In this document: piece after piece, positions 48,097-60,578 of the stretch | Numbering within the stretch: position 1 is the stretch's first letter | Layout of the letters: every line of letters starts with the position of its first letter | Source of the DNA: Xiphias gladius | Lineage: Eukaryota; Chordata; Actinopteri; Istiophoriformes; Xiphiidae | Assembly: GCF_016859285.1 (NCBI RefSeq) | Contig: NC_053414.1 | Location: forward strand, 4,073,017 to 4,137,016 | DNA: 64,000 nucleotides | Reading direction: 5' to 3' | Position numbers and translations under genes: made by a program | The notes under the pieces: model-generated | Told to the model about the DNA's origin: nothing | The model's input: the letters and a program-made list of their open reading frames with translations, nothing else | The model's database searches: none

Positions 48097-49302
48097 TCAC
48101 TGGCACTCCAGCTCGGGATGGACAATCCACGGCCAGATCTTCAACATCTCCTGTGGCGTCCGGCTGTGAACCAGCATCAAGCTCCTGTAGATGCAGGTGT
48201 TGTACTTGTACTTCTCCGCAATGTCAAATGTCCTGAAGCCAGTGTGCTTCTCGGGAACCAGACCCAGCTTCTTCAGACACATCCCTGTATAGACATCATC
48301 AATGGGATACAAGACCACCTGTCCAGATATGTTGTAAAGGCGTAGCGCTAACTCCCCGGAGTACAGATATCCTCCACCGCCTGCATAGGGCGGGTACTGC
48401 CCCACAAACACACTCTCAGGGATAAAGTACTTAAGTTTTCGGTCTCGGTGTGGACCGGCGTTACTGATAACATCACCTATGAACAAATCCTTGGCCTTGT
48501 TCTCCGACAGGCCCTCCAGGAGGTCAATGATTCGCAAGGTGTTGACGAAGACGTCATCGTCACCCTTGAGGATGTACCGGGCGTGGGGACAGTTTTGGCT
48601 GAACCACTCCAGGAAGAGGACCTCCTTCAGGGTTAGGTTGAAGAAGGTGTCCCTGTAGTCCCATTGTAGGAGGTCTTTGTGAAGGTCCGCCTCGTGGCCC
48701 AGCATCCCCAACAGGTCTGGGAAGTGGTCTACTGGCATGGCGTTGCCGAGCAGGAACACCGTCGCCACAGTCCGATTGGCTAAGACGCCCGCCCGTCCCC
48801 ATGTTTCACGAATAGCCTGCCGACGGTCAAAATGTGGGATCACCGACTTGACCGCCAACAGCAGGAAGGGTTTATCATCACAGACATGGGGCTGATTTAT
48901 CAGCATGGGGTATGTCCTGCAGCGCATGTGCAAAAGAAAATCCTGGAATCGCCGCGGCAGGGAGTTGTAGTCCAAGATTTGTGTGGGGACTCTGTTGTCT
49001 GGCTCGCAAGGGTTGAGTGGCCCGGTGTCGTTCAGCCAATCCGGCAGCTTGATGATAGAGTTGCTGGAGAGTGCAGAGTTGATGATGGGGTTGTGGATGA
49101 GGTCCAGGCGCTGCTGCTCCTTGTTCCAGAACGATTTGCTCAGCACCTGTCGGCGCCAAAACCTCTTGGATGGGATTTGGACCACGTGGCGGCTGCTTTT
49201 GTCACGCCCGAGGTTCCACAACACGCCCATCAGGACGCAGATGACCACGTTGAGCATCACCACCACATAGAGCGCCCTCGCTTTCCTGCAGGCCGCAGGC
49301 AT
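48097..49302 (-). CDS. b3gnt2: Beta-1,3-N-acetylglucosaminyltransferase 2 (poly-N-acetyllactosamine synthase)
   Basis: Golgi type II enzyme of glycosyltransferase family 31. Family members of this type add GlcNAc in beta-1,3 linkage to galactose, extending poly-N-acetyllactosamine on N- and O-glycans. The 401-residue protein has a short basic N-terminus, a membrane anchor at about residues 10-31, a stem, and a GT31 domain. Visible motifs are RQAIRETWG (161-169), the metal-binding KGDDDVFVN (246-254, DDD 248-250), YPPYAGGGGYLYSG (303-316) and YPIDDVYTGMC (332-342). N-glycosylation sequons lie at N91, N176, N222 and N324. The open frame runs 17 codons further upstream, but those codons cross a splice acceptor (tgtccagctgcag), so I start at the ATG 12 nt inside the exon; this also gives a length close to human B3GNT2 (about 397). 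The whole coding sequence sits in one exon, as in mammals. Residue-level resemblance to human B3GNT2 is strong, and linkage to commd1 supports orthology. Which teleost duplicate (a or b) cannot be decided here. Confidence 0.95.
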   Translation of the reverse strand: MPAACRKARALYVVVMLNVVICVLMGVLWNLGRDKSSRHVVQIPSKRFWRRQVLSKSFWNKEQQRLDLIHNPIINSALSSNSIIKLPDWLNDTGPLNPCEPDNRVPTQILDYNSLPRRFQDFLLHMRCRTYPMLINQPHVCDDKPFLLLAVKSVIPHFDRRQAIRETWGRAGVLANRTVATVFLLGNAMPVDHFPDLLGMLGHEADLHKDLLQWDYRDTFFNLTLKEVLFLEWFSQNCPHARYILKGDDDVFVNTLRIIDLLEGLSENKAKDLFIGDVISNAGPHRDRKLKYFIPESVFVGQYPPYAGGGGYLYSGELALRLYNISGQVVLYPIDDVYTGMCLKKLGLVPEKHTGFRTFDIAEKYKYNTCIYRSLMLVHSRTPQEMLKIWPWIVHPELECQ

Positions 49303-51452
49303 GTTGCCTCCCCTCTGCAGCTGGACACAGGACAAGAGATTTTTAATAATCACTGAAAATCAACAAGACACAGGATAAAATGCGCAGCGTCATGGCCTCA
49401 GTGGGCACACTTACGACAAAGCGAGGATATAAAGGAACATTTGGAAACATAGGCGCAGCTAGGTCGACCCTAAAGTCTTCATCAAGAGCAAGACTGGAGG
49501 AATCTGTCACAGCAGGTCAACGGGAAGCTTGATTTCCCCCCATTTAGTTTCAGAGCTCAGACCCGCTGCACACAAGGCCGTCCCTAATCCTGCAGGAATG
49601 GGCCCGTGAACATTTTTTTCCTCCTCCCCTGCTTATTCCCTCCTCCTCTTCCTACAGCAATGACAGACAGGAATCACACGTTTCCAATTCAGCCGTGCAC
49701 ATGACGCCAGTTTACTGGCAGCAGTCTGTGCCATTGTGCGCCGACTGCACATGCAGAAAAAGCACACACATATTAATAACCCTGCTTTTCGAATGCAGCA
49801 CGAGGTTCATAACACAATGCAACGCAATTCAGATGGAGTTTTTCAGTTGGATGTGCTGAAACACACACCGACGGACACACCACTCGATGTCACTGTTCCC
49901 ACTTAGCACAGGTAACATACCTTTTTGTTTGGTTAAGATGAATGTACTATGTTTATCTATTTTCAGTAAGTTAACAAACATACTGATCACAGCGTGGTTT
50001 CTTTTTTATTGGGGCGCAGGAAAAGTGAGTTTGGTGAGCAGGTTATTGGTCACAAAAATTCAAAAACATTATAATCATGCAGGAAAATGCTTTTGATTTA
50101 ATCTCTCCTAGTGAGGATGGGCCTCTCCAGGATGGGACTAGTTTTTGTAACGGGTTAAACATTACATAGGGTGTTGGCTCTGAGTCTGGCTCTCAATCCA
50201 AAATCCAGCCACTACCAGCACAGAATAACGATTGTATCAGACCAGTGATCAGATGTTATTCTGAAAATGCTTTTGTAACTGCTGTTACAGTCACCTACTG
50301 TACAAACTGATTTACTGAAGGTGCAAACTGCGTTAGACGGCGGCCCTGAAATAAATCCTCCCTTCGTGAACGTTGTAATGTTCAGTTTGTGTTGAAACTG
50401 CTTTAGAGAAGTTGTTGATTCATATTTATGGTCATTTTATTGGCTGTAGTTTGTGGAGCTGTTGTCTCTCTGCTCAATCTGTATAACTCAGTAGTAGGGT
50501 TTTGTTTCATTTTCCTTTATTCATTTTTTTTTCCCAGACAAATTTACATGAGGGGCACCTTTTTCATGCACGGCATACGGCTGACAAACAGCTTTACACA
50601 CCTGTGAGCGACGGGGAGAGGATCGGTCAGTTGGGGCCGGTGAAAACCCGGAGCTCTATCGGCCTCATATGGATGAAATCCAGGACGGATGGAGCCATCT
50701 GCAATTCAAGAAAAATGAAAAACCGAAATAGGAAGAATCTGAATAAACTGACCCGAGGAATCTCTAACGAGTGAAGTAATTATTATGGATTGTTTCGGGG
50801 CCATATTGATTATTTGTTCAAAGAGGCTGCTAAATGAAAAAAATCGTATGACCTTTCAGTTATTTTACTTAAAGTTCTATCATCACAGTAACTTTATGGC
50901 AGCGCTCTTTAAACACCTTTAGACTGATACACCGATGTGAACTGAGGTGATAGTGATTTTATAGCTCAGAGGGCAGGTCCTGTCTGGTGCGCTCGTGTCT
51001 CGATCCGCAGAGCTGTCATTCAAACCTGCGCATATGGCGTTTGCGATTTCGACTCTTCACTCCGACACCGAGACTGACACGATCCAAGGTTGTCGTGGTT
51101 CCGGCCGAAAGAAAACGCCGGCCCCCGTAGCTTTATGGTAAACAGGGTCCTCTTGTGAGTCAGGAAATGCTTGAGGATAGAATAGGATAGACAGTTAGAA
51201 ATTGGGAAAAGAAAATGCAAATAAGCTGCTCGTCTTTTTAATCTGTATAACTACAAGAGAAAGAGGAGAAGGAACAATCCCAGAGAGAGAGAGGTCGAGT
51301 CAGTGGGTTCTTCTAACTGAGACCAGCACTAAACCTGCTCCCTGCACTGACTGGTGGGATCGACACAGGTGAGAAAGTGGATCATTTCTTTTCTCATCAT
51401 TCCTGTTCACTGATCCCTTTTTAATTGCTTTAGTGTTGGCTGCTGGGCCCCT

Positions 51453-51490
51453 GCCCCCCCCCCCCACACACACACACACACACACACACT
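51453..51490. repeat. C-run and (CA)n microsatellite
   Basis: A 13-nt cytosine run joined to a (CA)n run. Confidence 0.9.
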
Positions 51491-51928
51491 CTTCCCACTC
51501 TCTGTGCACTGTGTAATGTGGCTCCAGTAACCCACAAAAAGAAAGCGCACAAATGAAAGAAATGAATTTCTGTCCACACTATTGAAGGCTGCGAATCAAT
51601 AATCGTGCTCCAGCTCCTTTTTTCCCTCTGAAGCTCGCTGTCCTTGTTCTGATCCAGCTGCACGTTGCTGCAGGATTCACAGAACCACTTTCTGACCAGG
51701 AATAATGGAGATCCATAGCAGATTCTGACACACGGAGCCTCTGTGAGACAGCGGGCTGCGACCGGACAAAGCAGCTTAAGGCCCCATCATACCAGCGTAG
51801 TCCATCTCTTAGTTTTTATCACCATCATCGTCCTCATCATCATCATTTATTACAAAATGTTTCACATTTTCTACAACTGAGCCCACAATAAAACATCAAG
51901 CAGCCCAAGGCTGTCATCATAAACTCCC

Positions 51929-52640
51929 CAGTATAAAATCATCTTCATCATCATAAACTCCCCAGTATAAAATCATCATCATCATAAACTCCCCAGTATA
52001 AAATCATCTTCATCATCATAAACTCCCCAGTATAAAATCATCTTCATCATCATCATAAGCTCACCAGTATAAAATCATCTTCATCATCATCATAAACTCA
52101 CCAGTATAAAATCATCTTCATCATCATCATAAGCTCAACAGTATAAAATCATCTTCATCATCATAAACTCCCCAGTATAAAACCATCATCATCATCATCA
52201 TAAGCTCACCAGTATGAAATCTTCATCATAAACTCACCAGTATAAAACCATCATCATCATCATCATCATCATAAGCTCAACAGTATAAAATCATCATCAT
52301 CATCATCATAAGCTCAACAGTATAAAGTCATCTTCATCATCATCATAAACTCCCCAGTATAAAATCATCTTCATCATCATCATAAGCTCCCCAGTATAAA
52401 ACCATCATCATCATCAACAACTCACCAGTATAAAATCATCTTCATCATCATCATAAGCTCACCAGTATGAAATCTTCATCATAAACTCACCAGTATAAAA
52501 TCATCATCATCATCATCATCATAAGCTCAACAGTATAAAATCATCTTCATCATCATCAACAACTCACCAGTATAAAATCGTCTTCATCATAAGCTCCCCA
52601 GTATAAAACCATCATCATCATCATCAGTCACCAGTATAAA
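51929..52640. repeat. Minisatellite: CAGTATAAA core alternating with (ATC)n
   Basis: About twenty-one copies of a 27-40 bp unit. Each has a core CTC(CC/AC/AA)CAGTATAAAATCATC followed by a variable run of TTC/ATC triplets and CATAA(A/G). Variants CAGTATGAAATC and AAACC recur at intervals, hinting at higher-order duplication. It is preceded by irregular ATC-rich sequence from about 51820. It lies upstream of the b3gnt2 coding exon, probably in its first intron. Confidence 0.93.
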
Positions 52641-52849
52641 TGGGTTTTAATTGTGTCCTCTGTCGGGGGACATCTCATTTGGTCTCCGCTCGTCTTCCTT
52701 CACAACTTTAGACCGGAAGTGTCCGCACTGATGCACGAACCCGACGGTCGGGCCGAACACCTCATGACCGGAGTCATGTGTTGAACTGAGAGAGAAACTG
52801 CACGTGCAAACCTTTCAGACCGGCTCCTTGGTCCTGGTTTTGAGACGGA

Positions 52850-53280
52850 GGTGAAGTCCAGAGCGGCTCAACAGGCTGCTGCTGCACCTGGTCCCGCACC
52901 TTGTCCCGCCCCGTCCTTCAGGTGGCGCGTTCTGGAGATCCGGACGCACGGTAATCCTCATCGGGACATGAACTCTGGGGAACCTGACTGTCCCTTCAGT
53001 CACCAGACGTCGGGGACGGGCCGTGGAAGTTAAACCCCCTCCTCAGTGACCGGAGACAGGTGCCGCAGGGGTGCGCGTCTCTCCCGCGGGCAGCGCGCAG
53101 CGACTCCTCCGCCGGTCTGAACGGGAGCTCTCGGCAGCCCGGACTGTGCCGGGCGGATTTTCAGAGGCGGACTTAGGGATCTCGGGTCCCCGGGCTCGGC
53201 AGCCTGGGTGCCAGCCCTTCTCAGTCCAGGTCCCTGCTGACCGGTTTCAGGTCGGCAGTGAGAAACAGCGCGGGGAGAAC
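52850..53280. promoter_or_regulatory. CpG-rich stretch, possible b3gnt2 promoter or first exon
   Basis: GC-rich with many CpGs (ctcccgcgggcagcgcgcag and surroundings), unlike its AT-rich flanks. It lies 3.6 kb upstream of the b3gnt2 coding exon, whose own acceptor shows that a non-coding 5' exon must exist further upstream. I could not fix a donor site, so the link is positional only. Confidence 0.4.
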
Positions 53281-55425
53281 ATTTCAGCCCCTCAACACAT
53301 TATCGAATATTAATTACTGTTCGACCTATAGCCTGAAGTGGTTCCCAACACGGGGTTCGCAGGCCCCCCGAGGTTCATCTGAGGGCCCAGAACCAATGGA
53401 TACGAAAGGAAAATATTTTCCAGACTTGTTCCAGACCTAATTTTGTGTTGTCGTTGTTGTTTTTCAAACTCTTTTGAAACAACACGTGAAGGAAAACCTT
53501 CACTCTTCGGTTGAACTGCTCGCGTCCATTGTGAGGCCGCGACGGTTTGGTGACGGGTCCGGAGTAGATGGGGTTCCGGTTTTAAGGGGTTGTGATCACA
53601 CCGGACTCTAAGCGCCGATGTGCGGGAGCGGTCGTCGAGCCTGCGAGGACAATACCGTCCTTGGATCATTTAGTGGATCGACGAAGGCGAAATGTGAAAC
53701 GACGAAGCGATCCGGGCCGGATTTATCCAGCCGGATTTCATGCCCGTTTGGCTGGTAGTGACCGAGGTGCGTTGCTCTGGACCAGAATGGATGAACAGCT
53801 GCACCGACCGAGTGACCCGCTAACTGGCCGACTGGCCCGCAGCCCGCCTGCCGGGCAGCGGCACCAGCCACCATTGGCACGGAGGGAGTCTACATACAAA
53901 AGCCACCGAATTACAGCGGAGCCGAGACTGACGGACGTTTGACCTCTGACCCCTCCGGTTCATCCTGTACCGTCTCAGTGAAACCTGGCTGATGACCGCA
54001 TGACGGCAGATTATCCCTGCTGTTTTTCTGTTTGTGAATTTCCCCCGGGACGAACGAATTATGTTTCTAACTTTAGTTCTGCCGGTTTTTTTGGCCGAAG
54101 TGATGTCAACAAACTGCATCAAACGTTTCGGTCCGTTTGTTTGACTTTTCTTACTGTATAGAGACGTATGTTTATATATGTAGAGCTGTGTTTACATGGA
54201 GGCCCTGGGTCAAAGGTCGTCAGAGGGGGCCTCACAGTTCGGGAAAGGAAGTTTATGCTTTGTGACTGAAACCATAGGTTAGTGACAACGGCCATATTCA
54301 AGACTGATTTCCAGACTGGTTCTTCGGCTTCACACCCTCTCACCCTGCAGACCTGCAGGTGCTCGACTTGACGCTGTTCTTCTTCGTAATAAACCTTTAT
54401 ATGCAATCGAGACGGTGTCGGCGGAGTCTCCATCATCCTCTTCCCATCATCACCGCCACCCAACGCCAACCACCTACCGTATTCTGTTATTTTCATTCTA
54501 CTTTGATCCCGCGTATTCGTTCTTCTTGTGCGATGTTTACAACCATGTCAAGAAAATGGGTAATAAAGTTTAATTTTATTATTAGACTTAAAAAGCTAAA
54601 TCCAAGGAACTTATACTGTAATAATGTACATTTTTTTCCCACTTGCATTAACTTTTATGATTCCATCAGACCATCTTTCAAAATTAAAGGAAAAAAAAAC
54701 AAAATTCAGTCGATTATTAAGTAAAAAATGTCAAACTTTTCGATTAAATATCTCTAAAATCTCATGGGGTTAATGAGTTTTTGTTCACACTGCAGTGTAA
54801 AAATAAGCCTGCGCCACAGCTGTGTAAAATGGCAACATGGGCAAATCCAACTGCACCAAGTTTGACATTTTCTCTCCTGATCTGGGGCCAATTTCAACAG
54901 GACAAGGAGACCATAGGAGTCAGGGCAGAATTATATTGTGTGCTGTCAACGTGATGCTGCCGTTTTCACGCTTGCCCTCGCCCTCAGATATAAACTGCAC
55001 CGAAGTGGGTTTTGCAAAGTTAAAGGTCTTTGTTCTTCCCGTCCAGATCTCACATACCACAGTCTTTCCTCTCCTACATCCTCCCCACCCCCCATTATAA
55101 TTTTCATATTCATCTGGAGAGTTCGGGCTCGGGAGTTTCTTACATCGTGCAGGCCCTGAAGGCCCCTTCGAGACACGCTCAGGGACGTGTAGGCGATTTT
55201 TCAGCTGTGTAAGTGTGTTTAATGACCTCTGCAAGAGCTTGGTGAGAGCGACACCCTCCAGTTTACTCCTTTGCTCTGTTGGTCAGTTAAGAAGCCTCTC
55301 GGTGTGAACTGCACGGCGGTCCGTGCCTCTGTTGTCCCGCGACAGCTCCACGAGACGCGAACCAACTGCTAACGAGCAGAATGATGAGCGATGGGGCCGT
55401 TCGAAGTCTACTGATGTCACCGAGG

Positions 55426-55431
55426 TTTATT
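55426..55431 (-). terminator. Possible poly(A) signal of commd1
   Basis: AATAAA on the minus strand, about 1.7 kb past the commd1 stop. It is the first exact AATAAA I noticed; a closer variant signal cannot be excluded, as COMMD1 3' UTRs are usually short. Confidence 0.25.
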
Positions 55432-57094
55432 ATAAAGCAGTTACAAGGAAATATTTACACAGCACTTTTTCCTACATGGTTGTCTCCACTTCTCAATTTC
55501 TAAAACTCAAAAAATGTAATCGTGAAAAGTGGACGAAAGGAAATATCTCCCCACCCTGAAGCTTTACACTGCAGGTGCTGACAAATCCTGTTTACATCAT
55601 AGGAAGGATTATATTATGGTTGTGTTTGCGGCCGTCAAACGATAAAACCGACCGACTCAATCTTAGCTGGCGCAAATCTGTGTAAGGACATTTTATATAC
55701 AGTATGTCAGAGGACAGTAATGTCCGAGTTGGGTTGCGAGTACGATCCTGTAGCTCGATAGCGGAACCTCTGGAGTAACGTGGCCTCCTCCTGGACAGCG
55801 CCACGCAAAATATTAGTTGAAAAGAAAAAGAAAAAAAAAATATAGCAAAAACGTAAGTGAAGGTGATTTAAGCTGGTGCCAGACACTGGCAAGTCAAGTG
55901 CGGAGGTCCTGCAGAATCATTGAGCCACGCATGAGCCCACGTGGGCTCGGGACTGGAGTCCGACACCTGTGTCTTAAAAGGGACAGGACGGTCTGTGCTT
56001 GGGCTCCTCTGTGCTTTGACCTGAATGCTTATGTTTGCTTGCTAACACGCTAAGTGGAGGTTGTACTGAGTTAGCTAAATTGGCATTTGAGGAAGGTGAT
56101 CACAGAACCAGTACTGGTGGATTATGCTAGCTACTGTTAGCACGTTCAGATCCAAATAACAATTAATAGACAATTTAGCATGCTAGCATTTTATGCTTAT
56201 GTAGCATGTTATGCCATCTTATGTTTGTCATACACACACACACAGAAAAAAAGAAAAGGCTTGTCATACACTTGCGTTATCATGGACGTGCCTGGTGTGA
56301 TGAAAGCATAAAGCATCACGGTGGCTCAGACTGAACACAAAGAAAAATCTCTGACGCTGGAATATACTTCAATGGTTTCTTTCAAACCACACTAGCGGGA
56401 AAACATTTCCAACCTGGAATGGTTGCACCCTCGACTCAGTTCGCGCTGCCGGCGAATAGACGTGTCCTTGCACAATAGCTTCACCTCAGACATTCACTTT
56501 ATGTTCGGTCTGAACCCTCCTCCACAACAAAAGTTAAATCATTCTCGTCATAATTTTCACATTACACTGCAAAGTTTTCAAAGATCTTATGGTTCCGTTT
56601 TGCTTAATTTCATTGTTGTTCAATGTTCTGCGTTTTTTGTGCAGCTATGCTCAAGAGAGGGACCTCCGTCCTGTCAGAGGAGGTTTAAAACACTGTTCCA
56701 GCGCTTTGAATTATTGTAGGTTAAGAAACGAAACAAAACTTTTGGTCCATCGACAAATCAGACCCTTCAGAGTCATACGTGAGCGTGTGTAAATGAAGCT
56801 CGTGAAAGAACAATACGTCGTGTCTTGAAATGCATGTGTACGTTGACCATGTGTGTCCTTTCTGAGTCCACAGGCAGGTGCAAAAGCCACGTTGGATCCA
56901 TCCTGGCAGATCTGGGTCTGAACGACGCCCCTTTTTCTTTACGGTGCTGTCGTACGAGATGAACCAGATCCAACAGGACGGCGAAGAGAAAGCAGCCGTT
57001 TGCAGTTGGAGACGGCTGGAGTAGCTCGGAGGACACTTGTCAGTCAAAATCACAGTGTTTCTCCGCTGCCTCGCATAAACTCTCGGACGGGGTT

Positions 57095-57202
57095 TTAGGT
57101 GCGGTGAACGATCCGGTCGATGCTCTCCTGGATGTCAGCCATCTTCTTCAGCATCTGGTTGACTTTGGCCTCATCGAACTCCAGACACACAAACTCTGAG
57201 TC
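57095..57202 (-). CDS. commd1: COMM domain-containing protein 1, terminal exon (exon 3)
   Basis: Last coding exon, 35 codons plus TAA. It begins after a pyrimidine-rich acceptor (ctcctctcacag) in phase 0, which fits the donor of the exon at 63445. It encodes DSEFVCLEFDEAKVNQMLKK, then a helix ending in IDRIVHRT and stop. This is the C-terminal half of the COMM domain (human ...ESEFLCLEFDEVKVNQ...). The fish protein stops a few residues short of the human SQPN end. The intron to exon 2 is about 6.2 kb. Confidence 0.93.
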   Translation of the reverse strand, partial: DSEFVCLEFDEAKVNQMLKKMADIQESIDRIVHRT

Positions 57203-58904
57203 CTGTGAGAGGAGGGGGGAGGAAGACGTTTTATTAATACACATTATTAACGCTCCTAGAGGGCAGGTGCTCGAGTCAAAAGGTGGGATTTCAGTTCTTC
57301 GTCTCTCACAGCGAAGTGGCTCTAGCGATGTTGGTGTGAAACCTCATGCACATAAAAATCACTTTTCTGGGCTTTTTGATATTAAACTCTCTCAGTACGC
57401 AACAGCTCTTCTGTGCAAACCAGCAAACTACCAAATTTAAACTGTCAAATTGTAGATTTTGTGTATCACACTTTACTCTAAATAACGTTTTGTTGGATTA
57501 GTACTTTTTGTTGCGAATTGAGCAAAAAAATATTTGAACGTAGCGCTGCAAAAACCCGCATGGCATTTGACAAGTTATTCACATGCGGCAAAGATCCTGC
57601 ATGAGGTGAAAGGGGGCAGGTTTGTAACAGGAAGTTAGTCATGGCGGTTTGGCCCACATCTTAACACAGGCAGCAGTCGGAGCTGCAGCGGCGGCTGTGG
57701 CACACAGCTCATGGAATCAAGGGGACGTATTACATAACCCTCGGCACCGGATAATTTACCAATACTTGCGTGAAAATTTGTTTTCATCCCTATTTGAGTC
57801 AGTTAGACCGCCACACACTGGGATGATACACACATTTTTAGATTCGGTGCGACTTCCATTTTCCCAGGACATCGTAATCACCGACGTCCACTGCAAATGA
57901 ACGCTGATGAATCCACTTAGAAAACCACAGAAAAAAAAAAAGACTCTCTTTAGAACTCCAGAACTTCACAGAGAATCATCACGTTTCTAAGTTTTCTTCA
58001 GCAACACAGTAAGTCAGTGACAGTTAGCTGTGCGTCCATGGGTGCATTGCAAACAGGAAGTGCCAACGGCTAGTTCGGCATGCTTTTAATGCGACCAATT
58101 TGCCAAAATGTAACGTTTGACGTGTAAAAAAACATTGGCAAAAACTAAACAAAACACAGGGCTCAAGTTGTAGCCCACAGCCAACAGACTGACTCCATGA
58201 CAACATGGACTCAGTCCGTTGCCCCCCCCCCCAAAAAAAAAAAAACTGAATGGGAATTGTGGTTCCAAAAATAGAGCATTATTATTCCCCAAATATAAGT
58301 AAGACAAAGAAAAATTAAAAAATAACAAAAAATCATTACTATAAACTATTTTTTCTTGTTTCACTATCAATATTTTTGGAAAGTATTATACACGGTATTT
58401 ATTACATTATATTCCTGAAACAGTGACACTCTCCTCTATCTGCTCATAGGATATGAGGAGTTCAGGGTGAGTAGCTTTGTCTGGCGGCGGTCCCACGGTG
58501 TCAGACTTTGAAACGACAGCAGGAGCTCGTGTCACTGACCTGCACTGCGTTCATTTTGCGCTACTTAAAATTGAATGAAGTCTACTGCAGCTACAACGTA
58601 CGGGGAATCCCATCTGCCCTGCCTTTGTTTCGTCCGATTGTCCTCAAGAATGGATGTCACACCGTGATATTCGCTCCCCAGGTTTCCATGGACACAACCA
58701 TCGCCTCTATTCGGAGTCGATTGCTTGGTTAGAGCCATCTCTCTTAGCGCAGAGCAAGAGACATCACTGCAGTGAGCAGAAATAAAAACATTTCAGTTCA
58801 ATGATTCCCCTGAACCTGATAAAGATCTGCGATAGCATGTTGTTATGTGGCATTTTTTGCTACTAAAAATCTTTGGTTTTGGATTTCAATACATAGTTTT
58901 AACA

Positions 58905-59000
58905 TAATTAGAGTTGCAACTAATGATTATTTTCATTACCAGTTAAACTTCTGATTGTTACACTAAAAATAGGGAAAAATAGGGGAAAAAACTGTTTTAC
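58905..59000 (-). repeat. Dispersed 'gattaatcgataatgaaaata' repeat, reverse copy
   Basis: Reads agagttgcaactaatgatta followed by ttttcattaccagttaa on the plus strand, the reverse complement of the family's 3' part. It lies in the commd1 intron. Confidence 0.5.
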
Positions 59001-60512
59001 TTGTTTTGTCCAACCCACAGTTTACAACCCGAAAGGATTTACTTTAGCTATACATATACTTGGTTTTTTTCCACATCACATTTTGAGAACCAGACAATAA
59101 TAGAAGATTATCAGAACTGTTGGTGATTCATTTTCTGTGGATTCCCCAACTAATCTTCTCACAGAGAGCGTAACAGTTCGGCTGATGCAGAAATAAACGG
59201 AATCGTTTTGGCCTCGTTTCTAGTCTGATGTTTAGGAAAACCAGGTTCCTCCACGGGGACGAAGGGCATCGTGTCATCCAGCTCCTCTAGGATTTAAGAC
59301 TCGCCGGTTAATGTTACGCGTTCACCTCCTCCGCCTACTTCTGCAGCCTTCAGGCTCCTATCGGCCGTAATTAGATTAGAGATTGAATGGACTCTCATAA
59401 TAGTGTGTGTATCCTACAGTAAATCAGTGTAATACAGCACAGTGAGAGCGTGCTGCGCTGGTCTGCTGACCTGCTTTCTCCGCGCCGTGGGACCTGACCA
59501 GATTAGGTCCGATTCACAGAGGAAAGAGACAGGACAGACTCCCGAGGGACAAACTGACATCGAGATCACACAATGCCGACCCCTCACCAGGACAGCGGGT
59601 TTAACTTTCAGCATCACACCTTTTATGTTACTGACCAGCGATTTGGTATCGAGTACACTTAGATATTTAGCAACAGCCCAGTTTTAATTAAGATAAAACG
59701 TTGTTAATTATGTTGAGTACTTATAAAAACAAACAAAAAAAAGTATCTGTAGATAAGAAAATCATGAGCCACAAGCACATTACACTTTAAAATAAATCGA
59801 CAACCTCCCTCCCCCGAAGTCAACGCATCGGCCTGGAGCGCCAACTGTCGACTCAGAATTTCCTGATTCAGGTTGAAGCTCTAAGCTAAATCCACATTCA
59901 GATCAACACATCCATCTGTCTCCTACCTTATGTAACTAACACATGCCTGTACTCAAGCATGTATCAGCTTTGGTTCTCTAAAGTTCCCTTTCAGACACGT
60001 TTTAAAGTTTGTAGGAATACTCTGCCATGATTAATAATTTTGTTTAATGTGGTTTCCCCGCATAAAAAGGAAAAAAAAAAAAATTTAAAAAAATTGTGGA
60101 TCGGGCCAGTCAGACCCAGACTCGGATGAGGAGTCTGCTGTGCATTAAAATCAGCGACGAGCAGACGTACCAGAATGGTGAGTGTAGTTAGCATCTTTTA
60201 TTTATGTCGTTTGTTAGCTGGTTAGCTCTTGACTGGCAGCGGCTGACAGAGCGTCAGTGGCTGTGTTAAAGCGAACCCTCGCTCTCTGTGCCGACGAGTC
60301 CGCTCTGTGCTGGAGGATTCCGGTTTCTTTTGCTCCACCCCGCAGGTTGACAGGACTGGTTCCTTAGGTATGTGACATATGAAGCCCGGGCTGGAAATAC
60401 TCAGCCATGGCGCTGACTGTTTATTTCCCTCATCATATGTCTCGTATCATATAAAAACACTGTATGGACATGTTACCAAAATTACAAACTTGATTTTCAT
60501 TGGAGGGGCTCT

Positions 60513-60513
<1 letters not shown>

Positions 60514-60575
<62 letters not shown>
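60514..60575. repeat. (CA)n microsatellite
   Basis: The longest uninterrupted dinucleotide repeat in the window, about thirty units, in the commd1 intron. Confidence 0.95.

Positions 60576-60578
<3 letters not shown>

Larger units (their letters stand above)
49315..57094. other. Upstream region or first intron of b3gnt2, and commd1 3' flank
   Basis: Contains the minisatellite, the CpG-rich stretch and, nearer commd1, AT-rich DNA. The b3gnt2 coding exon opens with an acceptor, so part of this region must be a b3gnt2 intron. A frame at 54119-54496 (minus) has a possible donor (cagg/gtgaga) but no partner or domain. Confidence 0.5.

Noticed and set aside
48832..49356. 174-codon open frame on the plus strand
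   Set aside because: It is the antisense shadow of the b3gnt2 coding exon; the minus frame has the full GT31 motif set.
54119..54496. 125-codon minus frame with a possible donor, considered as b3gnt2 5' exon or a separate gene
   Set aside because: A non-coding 5' exon cannot be proved from frame, and the peptide has no domain.
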